From an uncultured Collinsella sp. (lineage in GTDB: Bacteria; Actinomycetota; Coriobacteriia; Coriobacteriales; Coriobacteriaceae): a stretch of DNA of 53,091 bases. The notes beneath the pieces were generated by a model that saw nothing but the letters and a program-made list of their open reading frames with translations, did no database searches and was not told the DNA's origin. The stretch's first letter is position 1, and each line of letters opens with the position of its first letter. The stretch lies in contig CABUQG010000012.1 of assembly GCA_902493535.1 (NCBI GenBank), positions 1-53,091 of the forward strand, given 5' to 3'. Shown here in pieces: positions 42,237-51,243 of this stretch. A program made the translations under genes and the position numbers.

Positions 42237-43145
42237 ATGGATCGCAAAAAAGCAATCGCGCTCTCATTTTCCGTTCCCGTCGCATGGGGCTTTTCGTACC
42301 CCCTCATGAAGATCGGCATGGACAGCATGAACGCCACGAGCATCGTTGCACTGCGCTGCATCATCGCCTTCGCGGCCTGCCTACTGCTCTTCCACAAGCA
42401 CGCGTTGCGCATCAACCGCGACCTTATGGTCCGCGCCGCCATCATCGGCGCCATTATGGCAACCGAGCTCACCTGCATGTGCCTGGGCTCCAGCCTCACC
42501 TCCGCCTCCACCGCCGGCTTTTTGCAGAGCCTGACGGTCGTGATCGTGCCGTTTGCCAACGCCGCCCTGCTGCGTCGTGCCCCCGAGCGCAAAGTGCTCG
42601 TCGGTACCGCCATCGTCACCTGCGGTATGTTGCTGCTCTCGGGTGCCGACTTCACCAGCCTGAACCCGGGCGCGCTCATCATGCTGCTCTCCGCCTTTAT
42701 CTACGCCGGACACATCATTGTCGCCAAGCGGTTTGTCGAAGAAGTCGATCCGCTGTCCCTGGGCGTTTGGCAGCTGGGCTTTGGCGGCCTGTTCTCGGGC
42801 ATTGCCGCATGCGTCTTTGGCGGTTTCACACTTCCCAGTACGCCCAGCGAGATCGTGGTCGTCGTTGCCCTCGCGCTCATCTGCTCTGCCTACGGTTTTA
42901 TCACCCAGACGCTCGTGCAGCCCCACGTGCCTGCCGAGACCACCGGCTTCGCCTTTTCGCTCGAGCCGGTCTGCTCCGCCGTCTTTTCGTTCTTCCTGGT
43001 TGGCGAGGTCCTGAGCCCCATCGCCTTCTTTGGCGCCGCCCTCATCCTAATCGGCGTCATGGTGGCAACCGTGCAGCTCCCGCGACTTCATGCGCATGCT
43101 CACGACCATACCCGCATGGCAGGAACGCCCGAGCGAGCCTCGTAA
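42237..43145 (+). CDS. EamA/DMT-family transporter
   Basis: A 302-residue ten-helix transporter with two EamA repeats; the second ends in FAFSLEPVCSAVFSFFLVGEVL, the first in TAGFLQSLTVVIVPFANAAL. The C-terminus has a His-rich tail (LHAHAHDHTRMAG), which might bind metal. ATG follows AAAAGGAGTCCC. The divergent LysR gene is the likely regulator. Substrate unknown. Confidence 0.9.
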   Translation: MDRKKAIALSFSVPVAWGFSYPLMKIGMDSMNATSIVALRCIIAFAACLLLFHKHALRINRDLMVRAAIIGAIMATELTCMCLGSSLTSASTAGFLQSLTVVIVPFANAALLRRAPERKVLVGTAIVTCGMLLLSGADFTSLNPGALIMLLSAFIYAGHIIVAKRFVEEVDPLSLGVWQLGFGGLFSGIAACVFGGFTLPSTPSEIVVVVALALICSAYGFITQTLVQPHVPAETTGFAFSLEPVCSAVFSFFLVGEVLSPIAFFGAALILIGVMVATVQLPRLHAHAHDHTRMAGTPERAS

Positions 43146-43232
43146 GCGCCTCACCTTTTATAGCCGTGGCATAATGGTCTCCGGACGCCTTTACAATAGA
43201 TGCCAACAGAGCATCTGACGTAAAGGAGCCCC

Positions 43233-43958
43233 ATGGACGCCGCGACCCGCGACCGCAACATAGCAACTTGGCTGGGCGATGCGCCGCAGCCGGTACGTAA
43301 CGCTACGGACCAGCTGCTCGAACGCATCGCCCTTTTGCGTGCCGAGCAGACTATCTACCCGGCACAAGACGACATCCTCAATGCCCTCGCCTACACGCCG
43401 GCCGACCATGTCAAAGTTGTCATCTTGGGTCAAGACCCCTATCACGGACCCAACCAGGCCATGGGGCTGTCGTTCTCGGTCCCCGCGACGCAAACCAAGC
43501 TGCCTCCGAGCCTGCGCAACATCTACAAGGAACTCAATGCCGATCTGGGTTGTCCCATTCCCGCCACGGGAGACCTAACCCCATGGGCACAACAGGGCGT
43601 CCTGCTCCTCAACACTGCGCTCACCGTGCGCGAGCATGCCGCCAATTCGCACGCCAAACTGGGCTGGAGCACCCTGACCGACTACGTTATCGAACGCTGC
43701 TGCCAGCTGCCCCAGCCGGTGGTCTTTTTGGCCTGGGGTCGCTTTGCCCAGCAGATGGTCGAGGGCAAGCTCGCCGCGACCGGCGCGGGCAAGACAACCG
43801 ACAAGTTCTGCCTGGCCTCCACGCACCCCTCGCCGCTTTCGGCCAACCGTGCCACGGCAGAACTCCCCGCTTTTATGGGGTCGCGCCCCTTCTCCGCTGC
43901 CAATCGACTACTCGAACAGCACGGCTCGACCCCCGTCAACTGGACTTGCCTCGGCTAA
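43233..43958 (+). CDS. ung: Uracil-DNA glycosylase, family 1
   Basis: Removes uracil from DNA to begin base excision repair. The 241-residue chain has the water-activating loop GQDPYHGPNQAMGLSFSV, the uracil-binding region GVLLLNTALTVRE, and the minor-groove loop HPSPLSANR. The length is typical. ATG follows AAAGGAGCCCC. A bidirectional terminator lies just downstream. Confidence 0.97.
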   Translation: MDAATRDRNIATWLGDAPQPVRNATDQLLERIALLRAEQTIYPAQDDILNALAYTPADHVKVVILGQDPYHGPNQAMGLSFSVPATQTKLPPSLRNIYKELNADLGCPIPATGDLTPWAQQGVLLLNTALTVREHAANSHAKLGWSTLTDYVIERCCQLPQPVVFLAWGRFAQQMVEGKLAATGAGKTTDKFCLASTHPSPLSANRATAELPAFMGSRPFSAANRLLEQHGSTPVNWTCLG

Positions 43959-43973
43959 AAATCGGTACATCAA

Positions 43974-44007
43974 AAACGCGCCCGACGGCTTCCCATCGGG
44001 CGCGTTT
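43974..44007. terminator. Bidirectional terminator after ung
   Basis: AAACGCGCCCGA (43974-43985) is mirrored by TCGGGCGCGTTT (43996-44007). It separates the convergent ung and SDR genes. Confidence 0.88.
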
Positions 44008-44008
44008 C

Positions 44009-44689
44009 CTATTCGGGCCAAATAAATTGTGTGCGGCCGGCCTCGCCGCCATCGATCAGCAGACTCTGCCCGGTCATAAACCGGTTGGTCACGCCCACAA
44101 AGTAGATCCACTCGGCGATCTCTTGGGCGGTGGCCCAGCGCTTAAGCGGCGTGAGCTCCATAATCTGGTTCCACAGGTGTTCGTCTTCCATCACGCAACG
44201 GTTGAGCGGCGTGATAACGCCGCCTGGGTCCACACTGTTGGCGATGGCCTGCGGTGCCAGGCGGTTTGCAAGGTTCTTGGTGTAGGCGATAACGCCGCCC
44301 TTGCTGGCGGCATAGGCGGGAAACTCCGAACCCGTATGGCCGCTCGCCGAGCCCACATTGACCACGGAGCGAATTGTCGGCGCCGGCTTGGCGGCAAGCC
44401 CCTCCCCCACAAAGGCATAGCGCTCGGTCACGTTGATGGTGCCACACAGGTTGGCGGCGATATCGTCGGCCGAATCCTGCGTACCGGCAACGTTTACGAT
44501 TACCTGTGGTTCAAGGTCGTCTGGAAACGAGTCCGGTTCGCAGACATCAACGATCAGATGGCGGTAGCGCTCGTGTTCGATCGCCGCCGGCAGTAGATCA
44601 AAGCCCACGACCTCGTGGCCCTCGTCCAAAAAGCGCTGCACGCATGCGACTCCGATACCGCCCGAAGCGCCCGTGATCAAAACCCGCAT
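44009..44689 (-). CDS. Short-chain dehydrogenase/reductase
   Basis: A 226-residue SDR oxidoreductase. TGASGGIG at residues 6-13 binds NAD(P), NVAG is present, Ser in NVGSASG and YAASK (Tyr and Lys) complete the catalytic site, and GGVITPL follows. The substrate is unknown; by length and motifs it belongs to the classical SDRs. The ribosome binding site AAGGAG overlaps the end of the upstream VUT gene (9-bp gap), so they form an operon. Confidence 0.9.
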   Translation of the reverse strand: MRVLITGASGGIGVACVQRFLDEGHEVVGFDLLPAAIEHERYRHLIVDVCEPDSFPDDLEPQVIVNVAGTQDSADDIAANLCGTINVTERYAFVGEGLAAKPAPTIRSVVNVGSASGHTGSEFPAYAASKGGVIAYTKNLANRLAPQAIANSVDPGGVITPLNRCVMEDEHLWNQIMELTPLKRWATAQEIAEWIYFVGVTNRFMTGQSLLIDGGEAGRTQFIWPE

Positions 44690-44698
44690 ACTTGCTCC

Positions 44699-45421
44699 TT
44701 AGGCGGTTGCGTGGCGCTCGAGATACTCGGCGCCCACGTTCTCACGCTCCCAGCCACGCACGACCTTGTAGCCAACGGGGCTCAGGAAGACCTCGCACAG
44801 CAGCTCGGCAACAGCACCGGTCAGCGAGCACATAAGGACCTGCACCCAGGTCCAACCAAAGAACGTGTGGCTCACCACAATGGCAAAGACCAGGTTGTCG
44901 ATAAACTGGCCAACACCCGTGGACACATAGGAGCGGAAGGCAAAGCTCGCAAAGTTATTCTTTTTGAGCATACGGCCAAGCGACTGGTTGAGCGTGGAGT
45001 TAACCACGGCAGAGACGAGCATTGCCAGCGAAGAGCCCAGCACCACGTACCAGGTGCCGCCGATGGTGGCGTTAAGGGCGGTGTTGACCTCGATCATGCC
45101 CGTGTCGTAGTAGGCGCCCCACATGCCGGGCGTGAGCGAGCATGCCCAAAAGCACAGGCTCACGGCCAGGTTGACCAGCAGCGCGAGGATAGAGATTTTG
45201 ATGGATGCCTTGGCGCCAAAGCGCTTGCAGATCATGTCCTGGCACAAAAACGAAACCCAGCTCACTACAAAGCCGCAATCGAGTGCCAGATACGGCAGGC
45301 TGATGAGCTCTTTGTTGGCCAGCAGGTTCATCATGATGACGCTCACGAAAAACAGCGAAACCGTTGCCGCGGGAATGCTCCGCAACAGGACCTTATAGTC
45401 CTCCATGACCTTCTTGATCAT
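44699..45421 (-). CDS. VUT-family (YhhQ-like) queuosine-precursor transporter
   Basis: A 240-residue membrane protein with about six helices, matching the VUT (vitamin uptake transporter, DUF165) family. SVIMMNLLANKELI near the N-terminus, the DMICKRFGAKASIKI segment after helix 2 (compare D-x-x-x-E-x-Y/F-G-x-K) and VSHTFFGWTWVQVL are characteristic. Family members such as YhhQ import queuosine precursors. ATG follows AAAGGAG by 5-6 nt. The leader was checked for a preQ1 riboswitch; none was convincing. Confidence 0.82.
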   Translation of the reverse strand: MIKKVMEDYKVLLRSIPAATVSLFFVSVIMMNLLANKELISLPYLALDCGFVVSWVSFLCQDMICKRFGAKASIKISILALLVNLAVSLCFWACSLTPGMWGAYYDTGMIEVNTALNATIGGTWYVVLGSSLAMLVSAVVNSTLNQSLGRMLKKNNFASFAFRSYVSTGVGQFIDNLVFAIVVSHTFFGWTWVQVLMCSLTGAVAELLCEVFLSPVGYKVVRGWERENVGAEYLERHATA

Positions 45422-45541
45422 TATGTACTCCTTTGGTTTTAGGTTTAACGAGCAGGATATCGGACCCGAACTGCTCGGACGCCCCGGTCTTGAGACGCCG
45501 GTGGGTATGATAGCCGCTCACACGGCATCAGGCAAGCAAAC

Positions 45542-45575
45542 GGCGCGGCAGTCCCGCAGGGCCACCGCGCCGATG
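45542..45575 (-). terminator. Possible terminator after prfC
   Basis: GGCGCGG (45542-45548) pairs with CCGCGCC (45565-45571), with an inner CCC/GGG helix. On the minus strand GTTTGCTTG follows, a weak T-rich stretch. Confidence 0.45.
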
Positions 45576-45577
45576 CG

Positions 45578-47191
45578 TTAAAAGGCCACGTTGCCAAACT
45601 CCGACAGGATAAGGTCGGGGTTATGGTCGGTTGCCCAATCCACGTTCCACGGGCTCGTGAACAGCAGCAGCTTGCCGCCGCGCATGTCCTCGACACGCAG
45701 CGTGTCGCGTGTGAGCGAAAGGCCCGGGATATCGATGGTATCGGGGTCGTTCTGGATCCAGCGGATGTCCGTATAGGGCAGCGGCTGGCGACGAACCTCA
45801 ACACGGTACTCAGCCTTAAGGCGGCGCTCGAGCACCTCAAACTGCAGCACGCCGACCACGCCCACGATGACGCTCTCCATGCCGGCACCCAGCTCGCGGA
45901 AGATCTGGATGGCACCCTCCTGGGCAAGCTCCTCCATACCCTTGACGAACTGCTTGCGCTTGAGCGTATCGACCTGCGTAATGCGAGCGAACATCTCGGG
46001 GGCAAACGTCGGGATCTGCGGATACTGCACGTGGCGTTTGCCGGAGCACACGGTGTCGCCGATGCTAAAGATACCGGGGTCGAACAGGCCCACGATATCG
46101 CCCGCGTACGCCTCGTCCACGATGGCGCGGTCATCGGCCATCATCGACGTGCCCGTGGCAAGCTTGAGCTTGCGGTTGCCCTGCATATGGAAGGCATCCA
46201 TGCCGCGCTCGAACTTGCCCGAGCAAATGCGCACAAAGGCGATGCGGTCACGGTGGTTCTTGTCCATGTTGGCCTGGATCTTAAACACAAAGCCGCTAAA
46301 GTCGTCGCGGCAGGGATCGACCGGCTCGCTGGTGAGCGTATCGGTATAGGCGCGCGGCGTCGGAGCCAGGCGCAGGAACTCCTTGAGGAAGGGCTCCACG
46401 CCAAAGTTGGTAAGCGCCGAGCCAAAGAACGCCGGGCTCAGCTTGCCGCAGGCCACGGCATCCAGGTCGAGCTCATCGCCAGCGCCATCGAGCAACTCGA
46501 TGTCGTCCATCAGGTTCTTATGGTTCTCCTCGCCGATGAGCTCGTCCATGGAAGGATCGCCCAACTCGGCCTCGACCTCGGCGACCTTCTTGGTGGCGTT
46601 GGCGTGACCGTCGCCCTCAAAGGCAATGACGCGACGAGTCTGACGGTCGAACACGCCGCGGAAGTTGCGGCCGCTGCCGATCGGCCAGTTCATGGGATAC
46701 GTATTGATGCCCAGGACGTTCTCGATCTCTTCCATGAGCTCAAACGGATCGCGAGCCTCGTGGTCGAGCTTGTTCACAAAGGTGAAGATGGGAATGTGGC
46801 GCAGCGTACAGACCTTAAAGAGCTTTTTGGTCTGGGCCTCGACGCCCTTGGCGCCGTCGATGACCATAACAGCAGCGTCGGCGGCCATAAGGGTACGGTA
46901 GGTATCCTCCGAGAAGTCCTGGTGGCCGGGGGTATCGAGGATGTTGACGCAGGCGCCGTTGTAGGTGAACTGCAGCACCGAGGAGGTAACGGAAATACCG
47001 CGCTCCTTCTCGATGTCCATCCAGTCCGAGACGGCATGCTTGGCCGAGCTCTTGCCCTTGACCGAGCCGGCAGTCTGGATGCTGCCGGTATAGAGCAGCA
47101 GCTTCTCGGTAAGTGTGGTCTTACCGGCGTCCGGGTGGCTGATGATCGCGAATGTGCGGCGCGACGAGATTTCATCCGACAGGCTTGCCAT
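45578..47191 (-). CDS. prfC: Peptide chain release factor 3
   Basis: RF3 is the GTPase that recycles RF1/RF2 from the ribosome after peptide release. The 537-residue chain has G1 AIISHPDAGKTTLTEKLL, switch I with MDIEKERGISVTSSV, G3 LDTPGHQDFSEDTYRTL and G4 FVNKLDHEARDP, followed by RF3-specific domains (GLFDPGIFSIGDTV). ATG at 47191 follows AAAGGATCCGC; an ATG at 47218 further upstream lacks a site. Confidence 0.97.
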   Translation of the reverse strand: MASLSDEISSRRTFAIISHPDAGKTTLTEKLLLYTGSIQTAGSVKGKSSAKHAVSDWMDIEKERGISVTSSVLQFTYNGACVNILDTPGHQDFSEDTYRTLMAADAAVMVIDGAKGVEAQTKKLFKVCTLRHIPIFTFVNKLDHEARDPFELMEEIENVLGINTYPMNWPIGSGRNFRGVFDRQTRRVIAFEGDGHANATKKVAEVEAELGDPSMDELIGEENHKNLMDDIELLDGAGDELDLDAVACGKLSPAFFGSALTNFGVEPFLKEFLRLAPTPRAYTDTLTSEPVDPCRDDFSGFVFKIQANMDKNHRDRIAFVRICSGKFERGMDAFHMQGNRKLKLATGTSMMADDRAIVDEAYAGDIVGLFDPGIFSIGDTVCSGKRHVQYPQIPTFAPEMFARITQVDTLKRKQFVKGMEELAQEGAIQIFRELGAGMESVIVGVVGVLQFEVLERRLKAEYRVEVRRQPLPYTDIRWIQNDPDTIDIPGLSLTRDTLRVEDMRGGKLLLFTSPWNVDWATDHNPDLILSEFGNVAF

Positions 47192-47336
47192 GCGGATCCT
47201 TTCTTGCATTGAGTGCATTACGTCGTTGTAACCGCACTATTGTAGCCGCGAAATCCCGCTCTAGGGCGCCTATCAGGACAAATTCATCAGTTGGGGCCTA
47301 GGGTAGCAGTCGATGGCGGCACTCCGCAGCAGTTCG

Positions 47337-47634
47337 TCTCAATCTGTAACATCTAGACGGTTTTTGAACCTCTACCTGTTACAGATTTAGACAAACAGGT
47401 GGACGTCCCAGAAAGATCTCGATCTGTAACATCTAGCCACTCAAAACGGGTCCATCTGTTACAGATTGAGATATAAGGATAGACGGGTGGCCAATGTCTC
47501 GATCTATAACATCTAGCAGCCAAAATCTTCTCCAGATGTTACAGATTGAGACAACCAGGTGGGGCCCGCCAGCAAAATCTCAATCTGTAACAGGTAGCCG
47601 TCCAAATCGGTTCCAGATGTTACAGATTGAGATG
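47337..47634. repeat. Four-unit hairpin array with 80-bp period
   Basis: Each unit has a left arm near TCTCAATCTGTAACATCT and a right arm that is its reverse complement, around a variable 16-20-nt loop. Units lie at 47337-47393, 47417-47475, 47497-47553 and 47578-47634. The core CTGTAACA begins at 47345, 47425, 47505 (as CTATAACA) and 47586, and TGTTACA at 47378, 47458, 47538 and 47619, so the period is 80, 80, 81 bp in both. Terminal pairs alternate G-C, A-T, G-C, A-T with both arms changing together. Loops and inter-unit segments are only loosely similar. The array occupies the 550-bp gap between prfC and the GntR gene. It is not a CRISPR: repeats are palindromic pairs with no uniform spacers. 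Confidence 0.92.
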
Positions 47635-47683
47635 AATGAACGAGCGGACAATCCGTATTTACCTCTTGCGCAACTGTGCATAG

Positions 47684-47717
47684 TGTATATATACTGTGCT
47701 TACCGGTTATATACACG
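47684..47717. promoter_or_regulatory. Probable GntR operator and promoter
   Basis: GTGTATATA (47684-47692) is mirrored by TATATACAC (47709-47717), ending 26 bp before the GntR start. YtrA-type regulators bind GTGTA/TACAC-type inverted repeats, so autoregulation is likely. The TATATAC stretch may also contain the -10 box. Confidence 0.6.
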
Positions 47718-47743
47718 TGTAGCCCAACAGCTAAGGAGCCGCT

Positions 47744-48124
47744 GTGGACATCATCCTATCCAATTCGAGCGACAAACCCATCTACGAGCAGATAAGCTCG
47801 CAAGTCAAAGCTCAGATCTTATCGGGCGCACTCGCTGCGGGAGCCAAACTCCCCAGTATCCGTGCACTTGCGAGCGACCTAGGCGTGAGCGTCATCACCA
47901 CCAAGCGCGCCTACGCCGACCTGGAGCAGCTCGGGTTTATCTGCACCGTGCAGGGCAAGGGCTGTTTTGTCGCCGAGGGCAACCAGGAGCTCTTGCGTGA
48001 AAACCAGCTCTGCCATATCGAAGAGCTGCTTGCGAAAGCGGCAAGCCAAGCCGAAGCCTTGGGCGTCACGCGCGACAAACTGCACGAGATGCTCGACCTG
48101 GTAGCCCCCGAAACCATGCAGTAG
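47744..48124 (+). CDS. GntR-family regulator, YtrA subfamily
   Basis: A 126-residue GntR regulator. The winged HTH (PIYEQISSQVKAQILSGAL, KLPSIRALASDLGVSVITTKRAY) is followed by only a short helical C-terminus for dimerisation (LLAKAASQAEALGVTRDKL), the YtrA pattern. YtrA proteins repress adjacent ABC transporter operons and often respond to cell-wall antibiotics. GTG start has AAGGAG 5 nt upstream. The ABC genes follow after 23 bp, so the set is probably one operon. Confidence 0.93.
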   Translation: MDIILSNSSDKPIYEQISSQVKAQILSGALAAGAKLPSIRALASDLGVSVITTKRAYADLEQLGFICTVQGKGCFVAEGNQELLRENQLCHIEELLAKAASQAEALGVTRDKLHEMLDLVAPETMQ

Positions 48125-48147
48125 CCATCTGCAAGAAAGGCTATACC

Positions 48148-49028
48148 ATGCAAAACCTTTTAGAACTCAAAGGCATCTCACGCCGTGTGAGCGACCGTTT
48201 TTCGCTGCGTGATGTCACGTTCGCTGTGGAGCCTGGCCAGATCGTCGGCTTTGTTGGTGCCAACGGTGCTGGCAAAACAACGACGATTCGAGCTGCTCTC
48301 GGGCTTATAAAGCTCGATGCCGGCGAGGTGCACTTGTTTGGGCAGCGCTGTGACGCCGACGCGCCCGATGAGTCGCAACGCCATCTACGCTCCCGCGTCG
48401 GTCTTGTCCTGGACACGTGCCCCTCCCCTCCACGCTCAAGGTGGGCCAGATCGAGACGCTCGTAGGCCCGGCGTACCCCATGTGGAATCGCGAAACGTTC
48501 GCCGGATTCATCGATCGATTTGGTCTCGATCCCAAGGCAAAGGTCAAGGACCTCTCCCGTGGCATGGGCATGAAGCTGCAGCTTGCCTGTGCGCTCAGCC
48601 ACCAGGCCAAACTGCTCGTTTTGGACGAAGCCACCGCGGGCCTCGATCCCATGGCACGCGAGGAACTACTTGATGAGCTGCTTGCCTTTGTCGCCGACGG
48701 CCAGCGCAGCGTGCTGCTCTCGAGCCACATTACGTCCGACCTCGATCGCGCCGCCGACCGCGTCATCTGCATCGATAACGGCTCGATTGTGTTTGACCTG
48801 CCGCGCGAGGACATTACCGACCGCGCCGGCATCGCCCACTGCACCCAAGCACAGGCCGCCGAGCTTATGGCTTGCGTCGAAGGCGCCCGCGCCGCCCACC
48901 ACGCCTACAGTGTGGACGTGCTCGTGCCCAACCGCCGCGAAACGCTCGAGGCCTTTCCCGAGATTCCCTGCGATCGGGCAACCATTGATGACTATCTGCG
49001 CCTCATGCTGAAAGGGGCTTCGAAATGA
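48148..49028 (+). pseudogene. ABC transporter ATP-binding protein, frameshifted
   Basis: Two overlapping frames make one ABC ATPase. The first (48148-48465) has Walker A GANGAGKTTT and runs to VLDTCP, then goes out of frame. The second (open from 48417 to 49028) continues with LPSTLKVGQIETL, then signature LSRGMGMKLQLA, Walker B LLVLDEATAGLDP and the H-loop SSHITSD. The join falls in a C-rich run (CCCCTCCCC at about 48420-48428), where reading would need to slip back one base, equivalent to one missing C. It is a disrupted gene, a sequencing error or, less likely, programmed frameshifting. The second part ends with ATGA overlapping the permease start. The intact protein would be about 293 residues. 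Confidence 0.88.
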
Positions 49029-49723
49029 AACGCGCCTTTATGTCCGAGCTCGCCATCGTTCGCACGCTCACCCCGAGCATCGCGGGCGTCGGCCTGTTCA
49101 TCTTCGTCGTGCTAACCCTTGCCAACGCGTCGGATGGCGATTCCGGCATGAGCGCCGGCGCCTGCGCGGTCAGCGCCATGTCGCCCATCATGGTCATGAG
49201 CTCGCTGGCCGGCTTCGACAATCAAAACGGATGGGAGCGTTATCGGGCAACGCTGCCTCTCACGCGCAAAGACATTATTTGCGCACGCTACCTGTGCATC
49301 GTTGTCTTCTCGGCCATCATGGCCTGCGCCGCCGTGCTTTTGAACATCATCGCCCTTCCGTTCTTCAACAGCGTGGGCGTGGCCTCGACAGGACAAACCA
49401 TCTTTGAGATCGCAATTGCCTCGGCAGCATCGATGCTCATCTCCCTCATGATGGTGTTCTTGGCACAGCCGCTGTTCTTCCGATTTGGACACATGGAGGC
49501 ACTGCGCCTATCCGTTGGCCTGTTTGCCCTGCTCTGGTGCCTTGCCATTGCCACGTTGAGCTCCTCCAACCCCATCAGCAACTGGCTCATGTCGATTGCC
49601 GGAGCGAATCCCGATCCTGCCGTCCTTGGCTGTCTGTGTGCAGGAATTGCCGTACTGGCGCTCGCACTATGCGCAATCAGCTGCACCGTCAGCACCAAGG
49701 TTTATCGAGTACGCGATCTGTAG
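49025..49723 (+). CDS. ABC-2 type transporter permease
   Basis: A 232-residue membrane protein with about six helices, of the ABC2 permease type paired with YtrA-regulated ATPases. ERYRATLPLTRKDIICARYL is the conserved cytoplasmic loop between helices 2 and 3, matching the BcrB/YhaP-like permeases (LPLTRxxIVxARYL). It starts within the last codons of the ATPase (4-nt overlap), so translation is coupled. Together with the GntR protein and the ATPase it should form an antibiotic- or peptide-responsive exporter, if the ATPase is made. Confidence 0.88.
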   Translation: MKRAFMSELAIVRTLTPSIAGVGLFIFVVLTLANASDGDSGMSAGACAVSAMSPIMVMSSLAGFDNQNGWERYRATLPLTRKDIICARYLCIVVFSAIMACAAVLLNIIALPFFNSVGVASTGQTIFEIAIASAASMLISLMMVFLAQPLFFRFGHMEALRLSVGLFALLWCLAIATLSSSNPISNWLMSIAGANPDPAVLGCLCAGIAVLALALCAISCTVSTKVYRVRDL

Positions 49724-49813
49724 CCACGCGTGTCTCAATCCACGAAGGACGCGATCGCCGCCCCTCCCCGTAAATCCGTGACAAATGGCATATCCCCAGC
49801 GTGAGCCACCGTA

Positions 49814-51118
49814 CTACTTGCGCAGCGGCTTGGGCAGCGGAATACCGGCAGCGATGACGGCGGCGATGATCATACAAACGATGCCTTTGAGCGGGAAGCA
49901 CATGAGCAACAAGCCCACGACCATGACGGGCTGACGCATAACGGCGCCCATCGTCGAGGCCGTGCAAACGGCGACGCAAAAGACCGGATCGGCGCCGGTG
50001 AGGATAGCAAGGCCATAGCCCAGGCTTACGCCCGAGAAGATAACCGGGAAGAAGTGGCCGCCGCGCCAACCAAGGTTGATGAGGGCGGGCGTCAGCATGG
50101 CCTTAACGAGACCGGTCACAATAAGCACGCCGGCGGGAATGGTCAGATAGGTTTCCATGAGCACGTCGGCCTGCGTCTCGCCGGCAAACATGGTGAAGGG
50201 CAGAGCCGTACCGCAGGCGGCAAGTACCAGACCGGCCAGCATGGCCTTAGCGATGGGGTGCTCCCCTATTGCGTGGGCAAGCACTTCGCTCGCGTGCTCA
50301 GAGACAAAGTACAGCCAGCCGCAGATTGTTCCGATCAGCGACAGAGGAATGAGCCAGGTAAGCTCCAGGTTGCCCACCTCGGCGGACTCGAACCTCGGCA
50401 TACCCATGCCGCCGCCCACAAGCTGGCCAAGCAGCAGGTAGGTGCCCAGACCGCCGGCAATCGCAATGCCGTAGACCACGGTCTTTTGCGCCTTGGGCAG
50501 CTTGATGGTGACCTCGTCGGACACGGACTCATCGTCGGCGTCTTCGCCTTGGCCGTCGGCGCTACCAGCGAGCGGTGCCACAAAACCAAAGACGGGCGCG
50601 GTAAAGAGCGCCGTCAGGGCAGCCTGGGTGCCCAGCAGCGTAAGCTCCCTAAACTCGGCGCCAAAGCGACGCATGCGGTCGCCGACCCAGCTGCACAGAC
50701 CAGCGATAACGCCGGTCAGGCCGGCCTCCGGTCCAATGCTTCCGCCAAACAGCAGCGGCAGCAATGCCGCGAGCGAAAGCTTGCCCAGGTTGTCGTACGG
50801 ATAGCGCCCGTCTTGCTTAACCTTCGCCATCACCTGGTTGAGGTCATCGGTCTTGGTGCCTGTCATCTTTTCGTACAGACCGATTAACAGGCCGCCCAGC
50901 AGGCAGATAAAAAACGGGTACGGCAGAAAGCCAAACGGGCCGCTGGCAAGCTCGGGCGAAGCGACGCCCAGCGCGTGCGGAATCTCGGTCCATAGATAGT
51001 CGATACCGTGCTCCATCGCAAAAAAGAACAGCCAGACCGCAGCACCTGCGAGTGCACCGGTCACGGCAACGCTGACCAAAAACAGCGCGCGGTTTGTGGG
51101 TTTGGCAAGGTTATCCAT
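49814..51118 (-). CDS. ClC-type chloride channel/ion transport protein (YfeO-like)
   Basis: A 434-residue membrane protein with the double-repeat ClC architecture. LLFGGSIGPEAGLTGV corresponds to the G-x-E-G-P selectivity region with the gating Glu, and GWRGGHFFPVIFSGVSLGYG to the G-G-x-F-x-P segment of the second half. The tyrosine region is not obvious. An acidic cytoplasmic insertion (DGQGEDADDESVSDE) separates the halves. YfeO-like members may be chloride or fluoride transporters. Start ATG at 51118 follows a GGGAGGACC site. Confidence 0.85.
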   Translation of the reverse strand: MDNLAKPTNRALFLVSVAVTGALAGAAVWLFFFAMEHGIDYLWTEIPHALGVASPELASGPFGFLPYPFFICLLGGLLIGLYEKMTGTKTDDLNQVMAKVKQDGRYPYDNLGKLSLAALLPLLFGGSIGPEAGLTGVIAGLCSWVGDRMRRFGAEFRELTLLGTQAALTALFTAPVFGFVAPLAGSADGQGEDADDESVSDEVTIKLPKAQKTVVYGIAIAGGLGTYLLLGQLVGGGMGMPRFESAEVGNLELTWLIPLSLIGTICGWLYFVSEHASEVLAHAIGEHPIAKAMLAGLVLAACGTALPFTMFAGETQADVLMETYLTIPAGVLIVTGLVKAMLTPALINLGWRGGHFFPVIFSGVSLGYGLAILTGADPVFCVAVCTASTMGAVMRQPVMVVGLLLMCFPLKGIVCMIIAAVIAAGIPLPKPLRK

Positions 51119-51243
51119 CGGGTCCTCCCGCGGTTAAAGTCGACATAGATACGTTTTATTGTAGAGCGAGCGTTGCTCGAACGAGCCAACCATCTGCGCC
51201 GCAAACGGCACCATTGGGAGTCATGGTGGGGCAGGCTCAAGAC

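Noticed and set aside
45422..45500. Possible preQ1 riboswitch upstream of the VUT transporter gene
   Set aside because: The leader has an A-rich stretch before the ribosome binding site, but the stem and C-rich loop of preQ1-I could not be matched convincingly.
45623..47212. Long plus-strand frame opposite prfC
   Set aside because: Mirror frame of a conserved gene with no motif of its own; the RF3 frame has every G-motif.
47337..47634. CRISPR array
   Set aside because: The repeats are alternating inverted arms with an 80-bp period and the intervening segments are of two unequal lengths; no cas genes are nearby.
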